Part shown: one piece after another, positions 19,076 to 31,430 of the stretch
How positions within the stretch are numbered: position 1 is the stretch's first letter
How the letters are laid out: every line of letters begins with the position of its first letter
Assembly: GCA_010093685.1 (NCBI GenBank)
Contig: MU006228.1
Coordinates: 156,057-220,056 of the forward strand
From: Ophiobolus disseminans
Taxonomy: Eukaryota > Ascomycota > Dothideomycetes > Pleosporales > Phaeosphaeriaceae
DNA length: 64,000 nucleotides
Direction of reading: 5' to 3'
The notes under the pieces: generated by a model
The model's input: only the letters and a program-made list of their open reading frames with translations
What the model was told of the DNA's origin: nothing
Database searches by the model: none
Translations under genes and position numbers: made by a program

Positions 19076-22000
19076 TCGATGTCACCGACTGGCAATTTGC
19101 GCTCCGTAAAGAATTATAGCAAGTCAGTGTTCCTCTCTCGGGTAATGGAAAAGGGTATCTTTTCTGATGGCTGGCATCCTAGGTAGGCGTTTGAAGTGTA
19201 TGAGATGCATCCATCTCGTCAATTCTCCATGCAGCCGGGTATATGTAACGACACATAGGCGCGTAACATCAATCATTTTCCTTCCACAACCCAAATATGT
19301 GTATCTGTAGTCCATTGACATTATCGTATCTCTACGAAGCGTTGGGCAAGTCTTACACGCTTTTCATGCCCAATTCATGTCACGAGCGATTTTCGACGGA
19401 ATCTCCAGGACGTAGCTCCAGAGGCTTTTAGATGATGCCCATCTTGCACGTTGTTAACCTCAAGCGTTGCAATGCCCTCTCGAGAAGGGTGCAGGTGGTT
19501 CGGTGAGCGAGCGGTCTGATTGGTGGCCGCAACATGCAGTCGGAGGGAAGGTTTCTTGTGCCTCGATTCGTAGTTGCGGACTGTTTCTAGCAATGGCAAA
19601 TAGGCCAGTTCATCATAGATCGCGCATGCCCCGAGTCGGAAGACGTTATTTCGCCAGCTACCAGAAGAACAAACGTGGTGCTCGATGGATGTTCTGGTGG
19701 AACTGGAAACGCAAGCGATGAGGGACGAGCGTCCCCAAACCGTAAGCAGCCTAGCGTCCCCTCGCACGAAAAAAAACTCGGACGATCCCAGCCAGCCAGC
19801 TTCCGTATTACCTTTTCACGACTATTCCCGCGCTCGCTCTTGTGCGCGCACCTCTGTATTTTACCAATGTTCGGACACGAATAGAATCTACTTATCTTCT
19901 CAAGCAGCTCTCAAGCAGCAGAACGCCATTCCTCGCCTCACGCGTCGCAGCTGCGCGTGTTCGCTACAGATGCGCTGTTCGGAGTCGACGTCTTCAACCT
20001 GGACGCAAGGACTGATTAGCCGAGGTTTCTGCCGGAGACCATTGGACATGCCACGATGAGCTTTCATTTCGCCAGGGCTTTCTGGCGATGTTTTCCGCCA
20101 CTTGATCGAAAGTATTACCAATTCCTCTCACGGCAGCTTCCAACACACCGCGAATGCGTTGGAGAAGGTGTCGTCCATGAAAACGGTCTTAGGAGCTTGT
20201 CGCAATGCTTGCGCGCCAATTCGTCGTTACTTAGGACTCTCTTAAGGCCTCCCAATGGCTGCAGCGATCTCACATGTCGTCACACCTCCTTCAACGCCAG
20301 ATTTCGAGGTTGTCATTGCGTGTCAAGGCTACTGCGCCGCGCCACCCCACCAGTTACATGTCCTGTAAGTAGCCCCACCTCCATCCCCAGCCCTCCACCT
20401 ACTATGATGAATATACTTTTCTATGTTTTAATTGCCGATCATCAATGACGACAACCTATCAAAAAACTCTGATACCTACTCTTTCATCTTGTTCCGTAAG
20501 ATTTTGAACTCAAGGCCAGGCTGACTCAAACTCAGATCTCATGAGAAGTGACTGTGCGGCTAGCTATACATTCATACAGCCATTCATACAGCACTATTCC
20601 TGTTTCTTCAGTTCGACGGGTGAGTGTCCGAAGCTCGGGGTGCTTTTCAGGCTTCCAAAGCTACGGGGAAGACCGAGGGAGCACCGTCGACGGCCTTAAC
20701 CAGATATGAGCCTCATGGCTCGATATCTGATTTCGAGGATCAAAGCCTGGCGCACCCTAGTCAAATTGTAATGCCTTCGTGGTGTGGTTCTGGTTTGATA
20801 CAAGGCGTACCCGCCTGCTGACATGGATCTGGCTGAGCCTCGATGAGGTCCACCTTTGCCCGACCTGCTGAATGAACATGGCACAAGTGCAATCTGGCAA
20901 TAAGCTCTCCATCTAAACTCTGTCGCCGACACGGAAAGCGCCTTTTGGTGTAAACATGCGTGAATGGGAGATGGGAGACGTGCGTAGCTCACACTGAAAA
21001 CCATATGGATGACATGATGCTGCTTCTGCGACACGTCTTCTTCTTTTGGTGACCACGTCGGAACGATCGCCGTGAACATATTGGGCTTGAAGATGGGTTG
21101 ATGCATCATCGTGCTGACTAAGAACAACCCGGCTTGCTTGGCTGTGAGATCCAGCCCCACGATCCAGTTGAAGACACATTAGATGAACACCAGGGACGAC
21201 GCTAACTTCCCTGCGGAGAGTACCAAACGCGCTGTTCTCGTCTCATGTAGCATTATACTACAACACGCATGGATTGCGACCCGACATGACCTCGGCACCG
21301 CGTTCTGGTCAGCCCCGCCGGCTTTGCAGGTCGGAACTTGATCGCCACTCCACTCCTCTAGCTACCCTCAGTCTTGCAGGGTGCAGTCTCGGGTCACTTG
21401 CTGAGGCGATCTGATGAAGCCTTGTTTCATGGGATCATATATAAATCGAAACTGATTCTCTTGGTCGCAGCAATACCTATTTTTCGTGAGCCCTTTGGTC
21501 GTGGATCATCAAGATACGACCGACGCTTCAATTAGGACATATCACACGATTTGTAACGAGGTTCGTTCACCTGGCCGAATGACACATTTTCCAGCCACCC
21601 GCACAACTGTTGATCGTTTCACAACGGTCTGACGTGCATGTCTAAGTTAGGCTGCATCTGCCCTGTGGTTCACGCAGGTACATGCATCTAAATAAAGATA
21701 AAGCGACAATCGAACCTTGTCTCGCGACCTTCATCATTCGGGCAGCGACATCAACAGCTTACATGCAACTTCTAGATGTTTTAACTGGGTTAATATTAGG
21801 CGAACGATAGAGGCGCTTCAATGTCGAGTTAGCGAACGTAAGCCGATGCATCGGCTCCACACTATCCTTTGCGATATTGCACGCACGTCGGTTCTAGGCA
21901 CGTGCTGTTGCCACGATGCCGTTAGTGCTCACAATTCAATCTATGTTTCCTGGCAGATCTCCACTACTGGCGCTCATTCCACGTCGTATTAGGCAAAAGG

Positions 22001-22104
22001 CGAAAAGTCAAGCCATGCTTGTGCCTTCCGTACCTCTTAGATCTTCATCCATGCCATGCGAAGTTGGGACCGCAGTAAAGTAGACAATCAGTCATCGTGG
22101 AAAG
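19076..22104. other. Gene-poor stretch, no gene seen
   Basis: About 3 kb. Frames of 60-155 codons occur (such as 19375-19767 and 20696-21160, minus strand) but show no family features. Some may be remnants too decayed to name. The 3' end of this stretch holds the protease promoter. Confidence 0.4.
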
Positions 22105-22110
22105 TATAAG
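22105..22110 (+). promoter_or_regulatory. TATA-like box of protease gene
   Basis: TATAAG lies 66 bases upstream of the protease ATG and is followed by a pyrimidine-rich stretch (CACTTTCTTCAGTCCGCTTC) typical of fungal transcription start regions. Assigned from position and composition only. Confidence 0.35.
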
Positions 22111-22170
22111 AGCAAGACCCTCGTAGAGTACACTTTCTTCAGTCCGCTTCACTCAGTCACCACTTTCGCC

Positions 22171-23547
22171 ATGCACTTCTTCACTCGCTTTCTTTTCCTA
22201 GCGGCACCGCTCGTCGCAAACGCCGCTCCTTTCACGTTAACTTCGGCCAACGCGCTCGTTCCAGGAAAATGGATTGTCCAGTTGAAGCCAGGAACTAATG
22301 CCGCATCCATTACTGCGCACCATGACAAGGTTCGCAGCATACGTGCGCGCAATCTTGCCAGACGCGATGGGAATCCCGGAGCTGGAAGTGGCGTAGAACA
22401 CGAATTCCACATTGGCACTTTCAAGGCCTATGTCGGATCGTTTGACGCGACCACAATTGAAGAACTGAAGGCACTGCCCGAAGTAAGCAGGAGGGAGAAT
22501 GCGAAAAGCTATGTTGGAGAGTCTAACAACGAACGCAGGTTCTCGTGGTGGAACAAGATTACATAATGACTACATCCGCTCTCGTGACTCAAGAGGACGC
22601 GCCTTGGGGTCTCGCGAGAATATCCTCTCGCGCCAAAGGGTCAACATCCTATGTCTACGATGACTCTGCTGGCGAAGGTACCTTCTCGTACATCGTTGAT
22701 ACCGGTATCTTCATAGACCATGTGGACTTCAACGGTCGAGCTGTCTGGGGTGCCAACTTAGTACCCAACAACACCTTTGACACTGACAATCAAGGCCATG
22801 GAACGTAAGGTATCTTGAGCCTTGAAACAGATACATCAAGCTTACATGCAACACAGTCACGTCGCCGGTATCATTGGCTCGACCACCTACGGCGTCGCCA
22901 AACAGACCAATCTCATCGCCGTCAAAGTCTTCGAGAACGGGCGCGGTACCGCTTCGACGGTCATCGCTGGCTTTGAATGGGCTATCAACGACATAATCTC
23001 CAAAGGTCGCCAAAACACTGCTGTCATCAACATGTCGCTCGGCGGCAAAGCCTCTGCGACATGGGATGCAGCAATCTCCGCGGCTTGGGAAAAAGGTGTA
23101 CTCGCCGTTGTAGCTGCAGGCAACGAGAACATGCTCGGAAGCAACAATTCGCCCTGTCGGTCCGAGGAAGTGCTTTGTGTGGGTAATGCGCAAATCGACG
23201 ATACGCGATTCCCGGGAGCGTCTGGTTCGAATTACGGCGATGCGGTGGATATTTGGGCTGCGGGGACGAAAATCCTTTCGACCTACCCTACGTCAGAGAA
23301 TGCGACGGCAAGATTGACGGGAACATCGATGGCTTCACCACATGTTGCTGGCTTGGTGTCGTATCTTCGCGGACTGGAGGGTGCGTCAAGCGCAGCGGAT
23401 GTCAAGGCAAGGGTGTTGGCATTGGCGACGCCGGACCTTGTTGCTGATGCGATGGGCGCAGCAAACTTGATGGCGTTCAATGGAGCTGAACAGACAGCTA
23501 CGAACAAGACGCTCGGGTATGGGAAAAGGACGGTAAGACTTGCATAA
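22171..23547 (+). CDS. Secreted subtilisin-like serine protease, proteinase K type
   Basis: Three exons (22171-22482, 22539-22804, 22857-23547) with introns of 56 and 52 bases give 422 residues. Order: signal peptide (MHFFTRFLFLAAPLVANA), I9 propeptide inhibitor (GKWIVQLKPG; HIGTFKAYVGSF; EVLVVEQDYI), then the S8 catalytic domain starting near APWGLARISS. The triad reads D158 (SYIVDTGI), H191 (GHGTHVAG) and S350 (GTSMASPHVAG), with oxyanion Asn in AAGNEN. This is the proteinase K / alkaline protease / cuticle-degrading subfamily. These are exported proteases used for extracellular protein breakdown and nutrition, sometimes during host penetration. The second intron interrupts the codons of the GHGTH motif, a plausible old position. 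Probably functional. Confidence 0.93.
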
Positions 23548-23629
23548 GACATCGTTGTAGAATCTGTACAAAGTTGGATTCACAGATGTGAATCTATCAC
23601 ATCTATGAATTATTATCTCAAATAACACA

Positions 23630-24895
23630 TTACCTCCCTCTCATACCCAGCCCATACCCCATCCCACTCAACCGCCCCAACGGCTCCGCATCAAGCGGTC
23701 GCACCGGCCGCGGCGGACTTATATCTCTACTCCGACCTTCACTTCCAGTCCACGGCGCCTTATCATCTACCCTTTCCTGATTCCTTGCGAAAAGTGGCTG
23801 TGGCGCATCCAGCAACTGACTCGGCGTCCCCACAAACGCAGGCTGTGGACGTCCAATAGTCGACTTATCAAGCCATCCCGTGATGCTTCTAAACGTCATC
23901 GTAGAGAGGCGAGCAGCGCGCGTCAGGCGCCGCGGAGAGTATATAGACGGTGAAATTGGTGGTTTCGAAACGTCGACAGGTTCGTTATTCAGCACTGTTG
24001 CCTTCTCCACATCTCGCCGTATGGATCCTCTCGACGAGACGGTGCGTTCTGTAAATTTCCCTCCACCACGACTCGAGCTTCTGATTTTGTCGTCGTAGTG
24101 GCTGCCGAAAATGCGCAAGCCAAGTCTGCTGCCGATTTTGCTACGACGTATAGGGATCTCGGCGACTTCGCGCGCTTTCTTGCGGCGGTGCAGGATGAAG
24201 GCGGTGCCGACTAGGAGAGCAATCAGAATGGCAGAGCCGACGATGATGCCGGCGAGGGTGGCAGGTGAGACTGGGTTGGATGGTGTGGTGCGTTGAAGTT
24301 GGTTTTCTGGGTTGAAGACGGGTGGCGAGGGAGTCGAAGACGAGGTAGAGGAGACATTCGATGTAATAGAAGGTAGTGTTGGTGGTGAAGATGCTGAGGT
24401 CACTGCTGAAGTAGTTTGTGGTGATGATAATGTTGTGCTCGGTATCAAAGGCGAGATGGTGGAAATGATAGTTCCCGCTGCCAGCGTTGTTGATGCTATC
24501 GAAATAATTATGGTCGAACTCTGTGTAGGAATTGCCACTTGTGGTGGTGGCTGTGGAGCAACAGGTGCTGGTTCATTCCCAGTGTTCCCAGATTGATCCG
24601 GTATAGATTGCCGCTCGGCCAGCATGTTAAATTGCTTGTTCTGCAGCGGCGCAGAAGCAGCTGGCGATGTAAGGAGTATTATTGTAATGAAAAAGTATAC
24701 AGTGATAGCCGTAAATCGTCCTGCGCGCCAGGTAGGACAGCGCAATGGTAGGGCCAGGAGTCGGGAGAATCTTCGCGAAGACCATGATGTTGTTGATAGA
24801 GACCTCCACCGCGAGGCTTTTGAGTTGCCATCACAGGACTTGCGTATCAGTGGCGCACAATCGTCTTCCTCGGATGCACCTTTGTCGTCTTGCAA
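23630..24895 (-). CDS. Ser/Thr-rich single-pass membrane protein
   Basis: About 420 residues ending at a stop at 23630. A hydrophobic signal-anchor-like stretch (FTAITVYFFITIILLTSPAA, residues about 60-80) is followed by a Ser/Thr/Pro-rich ectodomain with Thr/Ile runs, a second membrane helix (IIVGSAILIALLVGTAFIL), a stop-transfer HRRKKAR, and an Arg/Ser-rich cytoplasmic tail of about 190 residues. This layout is like fungal cell-surface sensors (Wsc/Mid2 style), but no WSC domain is visible. The start is unresolved: no ATG opens the frame, and 24895 is a TTG. An ATG at 25027 could join through a GT-AG gap of only 33 bases, which is unusually short. Convergent with the protease gene, 82 bases apart. 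Confidence 0.6.
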   Translation of the reverse strand: MQDDKGASEEDDCAPLIRKSCDGNSKASRWRSLSTTSWSSRRFSRLLALPLRCPTWRAGRFTAITVYFFITIILLTSPAASAPLQNKQFNMLAERQSIPDQSGNTGNEPAPVAPQPPPQVAIPTQSSTIIISIASTTLAAGTIISTISPLIPSTTLSSPQTTSAVTSASSPPTLPSITSNVSSTSSSTPSPPVFNPENQLQRTTPSNPVSPATLAGIIVGSAILIALLVGTAFILHRRKKAREVAEIPIRRSKIGSRLGLRIFGSHYDDKIRSSSRGGGKFTERTVSSRGSIRRDVEKATVLNNEPVDVSKPPISPSIYSPRRLTRAARLSTMTFRSITGWLDKSTIGRPQPAFVGTPSQLLDAPQPLFARNQERVDDKAPWTGSEGRSRDISPPRPVRPLDAEPLGRLSGMGYGLGMRGR

Positions 24896-25027
24896 TTGTA
24901 TTTGAAGCCATAATCTGCCGAGTGTCAGCTAAAAGATCACTGCCAACTCAAGTAAACGTACCTTTTGGAGTCCGTTCGAGAGAACCGCTCTCGTAGGTTG
25001 TTTGCTTTTGATACTACTCTTTTGCAT

Positions 25028-25953
25028 CTCGCAGGTAGTGATCTGCTAAGGTGTTCCATGCCAGCGACTATCAATACAGCCCAGATAAGTGGTGCGTTGG
25101 TCTTTAGGGCGATGTTGCAGAGACAGTGGGTCAACGCCTAAGTGTTCGATATTGCAACGGGCCTTTTGTGTATTCCAATCTGGAAAAAGTGGTCGCTTTT
25201 GTTAGTGTTATTGGTAAGTCAGCGAAGTGTGACGGCAAGATCTCTGAGGTGGCGCTTTCTCTTCCTTCCACCACCTTCGCGAGGCCCAACAGGCACGATA
25301 TACAGCCGCGAACTTTCATCACATCCTCACCCATGGTTCTGAATATACCTGTGCGTTACAGCCGCATATCCCCGGGACCAGAAGAGTTCGCCATCTAATC
25401 CCCTCCCATTTACCAGCGTTGAGCCTCATCACGAGCCTCAAAAGCGTCCTGGCGTATTTCGGTTGAATTACGGACGTCGAGGTTCTCTAGCAAGCTGGCG
25501 TAGATCCGGGGAAAAGGCGATCGCATAAGACGATCGTGCACGATGTGCGCCATTTCGCGTGTCACATCTGCAATTATCCGACTGGGGTGCTGATCACAAC
25601 TACCGACTGGGAACTTTGAGGGAACCTGTGGATACGTTGTTCTGGAAGATAGCAGTATGCACATCGTAGCGTATGGATTGTGTCTATGAGTACTTTGGTG
25701 TAGAATGCAGTGGTTGTCGTTGGCTCAAGCGTTGGTTGGCAGGGCGGGTACAGGGTCACAAACATCAGCCGAAAGAGGGCGCGCATGACGCAAGACATGG
25801 AAGCCGAGGCGTAGGGTCGAGGGAGAACGCGATGGAAACCATTTCTTGCATGCACTAAGAGAAGAGGAAGGTGAGCGATAGATGAGAAGCCATTGCTTCC
25901 AAAATGTGTACCAGTACCTAGGTAGTAGCGCGACTCCCGTCAACGTGAACGCG
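25028..25953. other. Intergenic, possible small gene fragment
   Basis: The only candidate is a minus-strand 84-codon ATG frame (25410-25664) whose second half (IVHDRLMRSPFPRIYASLLE, then NLDVRNSTEI) looks protein-like. No neighbouring exon could be joined and no family is recognised. Confidence 0.3.
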
Positions 25954-28077
25954 TTACTCAATTGGATCACGACCCTCGCGCTTCTTCATTTCGTCCAGAT
26001 ATTCTTCATCCGTCTCGAGGTCGAAAGGCACTGGCCTCGTGAGCGGCAAGAAGTCCTTCCCGTGCTCTTCGTACTGCTTGAGGCGTTTAGCCGTGTTAGG
26101 CTTGGTCGTGTTGACGCTATACCTGTTCGGACATTAGCATGCACCGGGAGATTTACGAGATCCGGGGAAATCGTACAGTTTGATGCGACTAGAGTCATGA
26201 GTTAGCAAGGAGATTCTGAGCCGTGCAGTGATAATATCTGGTTGTACTTACTGGCATGACGACGTAACATGGAGATCCCAGTTCCTAGATGAGGATTAGC
26301 GCATTGCGAAAAGAGCATGAACGGGTTGGTGCGCACCAAGCGGATCGTACGAATGTGGGTTGCGTCTGCCGGCATTGTTAGCAAACTGTTCTTCCAGAAG
26401 CCTGGAGTGTTCCCCGCAATCTGGGGTAAGCCATGCGGCTGAACGCATGCTTAGTCGGACATCGATATCCTAGTAGATCCGGTAATTAGAGGTGGATACT
26501 GGACACTTACGTTCAGAGCATTATCCCAGCAACGCACGCAGAATTCACTAGATCGTGTCAGCACCATGACTATATCGATGCGCAACGGCAAAGTCTTACA
26601 GCCAACCTTCAGCATCGACCGGAATCTCGAACTCCCAGACCCGCCAGGCATGGAAGTATTTCCTACTCAACTGAGTGTACGGCACTTCATACCATACCCC
26701 GCCTCCATCATTACTGACTTCGACCCTCTCCGGCCACCCACTACCACTATATGCCCACCCAGTCATCTTAATTTTGCCATCATGGATTACCACGTCCTTG
26801 TCAACCGGGGACATGATTGCGCTCGATACAGGCATGGTTTGAATGCTGAAGCCGTTGCTGTACGTAGCATTGTGCTTGCCGATCTGTGGCGTGTAATAGA
26901 GGTACTCCTTCATTTGGACAGGTGCCATGGTGGGATCGCGGATGACGTTGATGCGAGTGAGCCACTTGACGCTTCTAGCGCCGATATATCCCATGACCAC
27001 AACGCGAAGAGGCGCTCCGTGAATAGCGGGAAGTTGTTCTCCGTTCATCTCCCACGCAAGAATGACTTCGTTGATATTCATCTTCCGCGAAGGAACAGAG
27101 ACCGCATAGTTGTAGATTTGGCCTTTCTTGAAATATGTATCGGCACCGAAGAACTCAATGTTCTTGCCTTCGTCAGTTAGTCCACCACAATACTTGATGA
27201 CTTTCTTCAGGCTAACGCCCACGTAACGAGCTGTTCCAATGGCACCTTCACCCCAAGGTGCATTGATGAGCTCGTCACCGTCGCCAGGGTAGTCGTGGAT
27301 TTGTTCGATACGGCGTGTGCCACTGCATTGCAGAGTGATTGCTGTGGACATGCGTGGAAACTTGCTCTCATCCTGCAGTTCAGCGAGCGAGATCTTCTTG
27401 GGCTCTTTGACGAAACCTTCGACCTCGAAGAAGTACTCATTTGGATCGATTTCCGGAATGCCCCCGTGATTTCTGACAAAATGGTCTTTGTTCGGTGTGA
27501 TTTCAGTCTAGTTATGTTAGTGTAATGGCGGGGAACCAATAGAGTACACGTGCCTCCACTAAGCGTTTCTGTGCATCATTTAGCTCCTAGCCAAGCGTTT
27601 GTGTATGCTTACTCACCCTTGGCGGCTCGCCGTTGTACGGGAACTGTAGGACATGGATCATATCCTCGCTCTTCTCTTTGAGTACATATTTCCATGAGAT
27701 GTCTGGAATGTCACTCAAAGTTGAGCCCATGGCGTAGTGGTAGTATCTGCATGTAGTTAATGCGCTGCCTAGACAATTCAGGTTCAAGTTCAACGTACTT
27801 CCAGCGTACTCCTTCTAAGATGGGGTTCGTGTCAGGCAGCGGAGCCAGCTGGAACTCGGGTGGCTGCATCATAAGTTAAGATGTGCAGACACTACTGCTG
27901 GATGTTGGCACTGACGACTGGAAAATCATATTTCGCCAGAATCTCTGCGGCTTGTTTCTTCTTCTCGGGATATCGTTCCCACTCAACGTATCCTTTCCAT
28001 CCTTTACGCTCTTCTGCGAACAAGGGAAGCTCTCCTTGCACCTCAAAGGGCTTAGCATTGGGTTCGGCGGGCGCCAT
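25954..28077 (-). CDS. Sulfite oxidase, molybdopterin type
   Basis: Nine exons: 28077-27919, 27863-27799, 27746-27617, 27507-26600, 26547-26511, 26365-26337, 26284-26252, 26188-26177, 26122-25954. All phases agree and give 513 residues. The Moco domain shows TPNKDHFVRNHGGIPEID, the molybdenum-ligating cysteine in ITLQCSGTRR, and GAPLRVVVMGYIGARSVKWL. The dimerisation domain follows (GWAYSGSGWPERVEVSNDGG; CVRCWDNALNTQPTFVRSAW; WDLHVTSSCHRIKLYSVN). There is no cytochrome b5 or FAD domain, so it is neither an animal-type SUOX nor a nitrate reductase. About 110 N-terminal residues precede the core. It oxidises sulfite to sulfate; the compartment is not evident, as the C-terminus GRDPIE is not a PTS1. 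One intron (27508-27616) is 109 bases and might hide a 9-base exon. Confidence 0.9.
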
Positions 28078-29194
28078 TGTAAGAGACTCTGGCGAAAACT
28101 GAAGCAAAGAATGAAACAAACCAGCAACCAGAAGCGTAGAAATGTGCAGGTTTAAGCATGCTCTTGTACCAACCTGCAAGCTAGCCCAAATGCATAATGT
28201 CGTGATCTCAAGGTGGTTGGTAGCTTAATCATGGGTGCTACTGCCGGTAACAAAGAGATAATCCATGTACACATGGTTTGATAACAGACAGCTCTCAACC
28301 GTTCCGCGAATCAGAATATCAAGGTGAGCAAACTCGTCGAGGTTGGGGTATACTGCCGATACACAAGTGCGTCACCATGATGCTTTTCGGTAGATGCCAG
28401 GGGTTCATTCGCGTCCCAGTCCAATTGAAATCACCGCCCAGGCCGAATATGGACAAAGACCGGAGAAAACTCGAGCGCGAGCCTTAGGTGGTAGCGTATG
28501 TGCATACGCATCGATGGTCCAGTTGTAAAGCTTCGTGATGTGTAAAGCCATTCATGTGCTAGTATAGCTGCTTACATGCAGCTACAAACGTTGAGTACGC
28601 GGCTGATTGAGCGCACGTCAGCATCGGGACTTTCCATGAGATGCAAGTTATGGTGGGGCCGATGGTGGATCCAGAAAGATGTGACAAAGATCGTAGCGTG
28701 GAAACGGAAAACATGGGATGGAGGTGCGGCTGGTTTTGGCCGAGGCATAGTTCCATCCATGCACGTGGCCGAAACGCCTGGCTAGTCCAGCTAAGGACTA
28801 GTGCAGTCCGTACTTCGCACAGCCTCACGTGCCTTCCTCATCTCACACCAATTGACAATACTTTCCATTCCATTTCACTGGTAGCCTCTCTATGCGATAT
28901 GTCAGACGCGGCCCTGGATATTATATATTCTGTTGTTCCTGTAGATGAAAGCGGTCTTATAGTCGACAAACAATCTCATAGCATACATGTGTTCCATCAT
29001 AATTGAACAACTTCGAAGTCGCTGAGCTTCGGCAACCTATCTGCACTGACTCGCTCAAATGAAGACCAATTCTCGGCTTGCGCAACGGTAACATACAAGA
29101 TAATATTGACTGGACTGGAACGGAATATAAGAGGCTTCGCGGCCGAGCTTGTCATCGTGAATGCAGATCCTCTAGTCTTCATCGACACCACACA

Positions 29195-29391
29195 TGTCAT
29201 GGTTTAGAATCTTCCTTCCCTTTGTTAGCAATCGCACCTCACCTTAACGGTAAGCGAGATGCAACTACCTACATTGAGCTAGCGCTGTCCACAGCCACTC
29301 ACGTATATCTACTGTTTGTAGCTTCACCCAATACAACCTCAGTTCAATCCATCAATTCTTCCTGCATATGCGCTGTTTCTACACCGCAATA
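29195..29391 (+). mobile_element. Solo LTR, family B copy 3
   Basis: A 197-base relative of the LTRs at 12550 and 12927. It begins TGTCATGGTTTAG, shares the GTTTGTAGCTTCACCCAATA and CAGTTCAATCCATCAATTCT blocks, and ends CCGCAATA where the others end CCGCGACA. Five-base duplications ACACA flank it at 29190-29194 and 29392-29396. The altered end (G-to-A and C-to-T) fits transition decay. Confidence 0.8.
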
Positions 29392-31313
29392 ACACACTCT
29401 CTGCTTTGTTCCGCGCGTTGTAAATCCGAGGTCTGCTCACCCCAAACAAGTCCACTTATTCATATGTTCTACAGACCTAAGACGAGAGTCACACACGCGA
29501 GGCATCGTCTAATACTTTGCTATCTAGGAAACCGCCCGCTACTTATTGGATGCCATATCGAATGCCGTGAGAGTATGGGACGACGCAACTGGCAGAATAT
29601 CTAGACTGCTTGACCGTTACTGTGACGACAGCGGCAGAATCAGATTGTGGTAAAGGCAGACAGCTTCCGGCTTCTTCTCATTCAAGGAGAAACTTACACG
29701 CACATAGGCCTATAGCGAAAACGTCGTGTGTCGGCTAGAATTATCTTCATTTCGTGCCTTATATGACATTTTCGCAGCAGTGTAAGCATTTTACCCACAC
29801 ACAACATGATGAGTATGTGTAAGTTGTCTTTGGCTTTTGGTTATCTGAAGTTAACGAGGAGGTGCGCATGGTTATCATCATTCTTTCTTCAAGAGTGACA
29901 CACTTAGAGTTCAGGCAGGGGATTGCAAGGGCGACAAACGCAGTCGAAAGCCAGACGAACTAGGGGCATAAACCAAACATGATATCATTGACCAAGATTG
30001 CATTACCATTCGTATCAATCCACCACTCTTATTTTCCAGTATTATTCGACGTTTCTACGCAATTTGAACAACTTCACCACCTCACTTCTCCTCAAAGCAC
30101 ATCGAACCGTCCTCGCCCGGCTGTGCATTTCTTTTCCGCTCGCACATCAGTGACCTACTCCAACTAACGCATCATCCGATGGTACAAATGACTCGACGCT
30201 CTGATATCCTGCGCTATTTTATATATGGGTACTGCAGATTTGACGGATGTCCTGGTTCATAGGTTGAAAAAACAAGTATCGATTTCAAACACTTACACCC
30301 ACCCTTTGCCGTGAAGGCCACATTCTCCGTCTTGAATTTACACCCCAAAATCGATCAACATCTTACATGCCCCTCGTTTTTTCAAGGGTACACTTCACAT
30401 CCAGCAGTATTAACACTTGTACTGAAACTTCAAGAGAACAAACTCAAAGACCCCTCAGCACATATATACTCGATGAAGTGTATACTACGTTACAAGAGCT
30501 GCACATTGGTCGACGATAACACACACTTAACAGCAATTCCTGACGTCGAGCTTCTCACGCTTGCTATAAACCAGCACACTCATCAACCAAAGTACACAGC
30601 TTACACCAAGGTAGTTGTTCGATCGCTCCGACATAGCAGTTTAAGTGTTACTTCCTAGTAACACCGATAAACGAACACGAATCCAGCATGCTGAGACATA
30701 TACTACAACTACAAACAATTCTGCAAAACAATTCTCTCCTAACTAAAACATACTTCCACAAGATTACAACCCTCTCAAGCTCAACGCAAGACGTTCTTTT
30801 AATCCCTTCAGCATCCCGATGTCTTCATATGACCACAGACTCTTGAACCACATATTACCAAACCTTGTTCCCACAACGCGAAGGCATCCTGCCCAAATGC
30901 TCTAATCGACAAGTCCTATTAGGCTCATTGCGCTCACTCGGTGGCATTATAGTTACTCCAATGGCAATGGTCACAGCGCTAGGTTTCCATGCGTTATGCA
31001 AAGCAACATCGAAACGAACGGATTGTTGGCGTGGATGCGCGCAAGAGGAATAGATGGCAGGCGTGGACAGGAGAAAGACGGAGAATGGCGGAGAGGCAGG
31101 GGAATGTAATTGCGGGTTAGTCATGCATAGGAGTACATTGTTGGGTCAACGTGAGAAAGTGAAGCGAGGAGATACCAAACACCACGAAATGAAGCGTGAA
31201 TAGTGCATTGCATGTAGAAAAGACAGCCCGCATTGCTTGCATACAAAGCACACATCAACACGACAGCAATCTACGTACATACATCAAACTCCACAATCCC
31301 TTCTCAATCCACA

Positions 31314-31430
31314 ACCATTCCAACACCCTCCCTCCCATTACCCCTCCCCTTCCCATTACCCCTCCTCATCCCCGTTCATCTCCAAACCCCTCCCCTCTCC
31401 CCATCCGCCCATCCAGAACCCCAGCCCTCC
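31314..31430. repeat. Pyrimidine-rich tract
   Basis: About 115 bases almost purely C/T on the plus strand, including an imperfect tandem copy of CCCATTACCCCTCCCC. It is about 7 kb from the nearest gene start. Confidence 0.5.
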
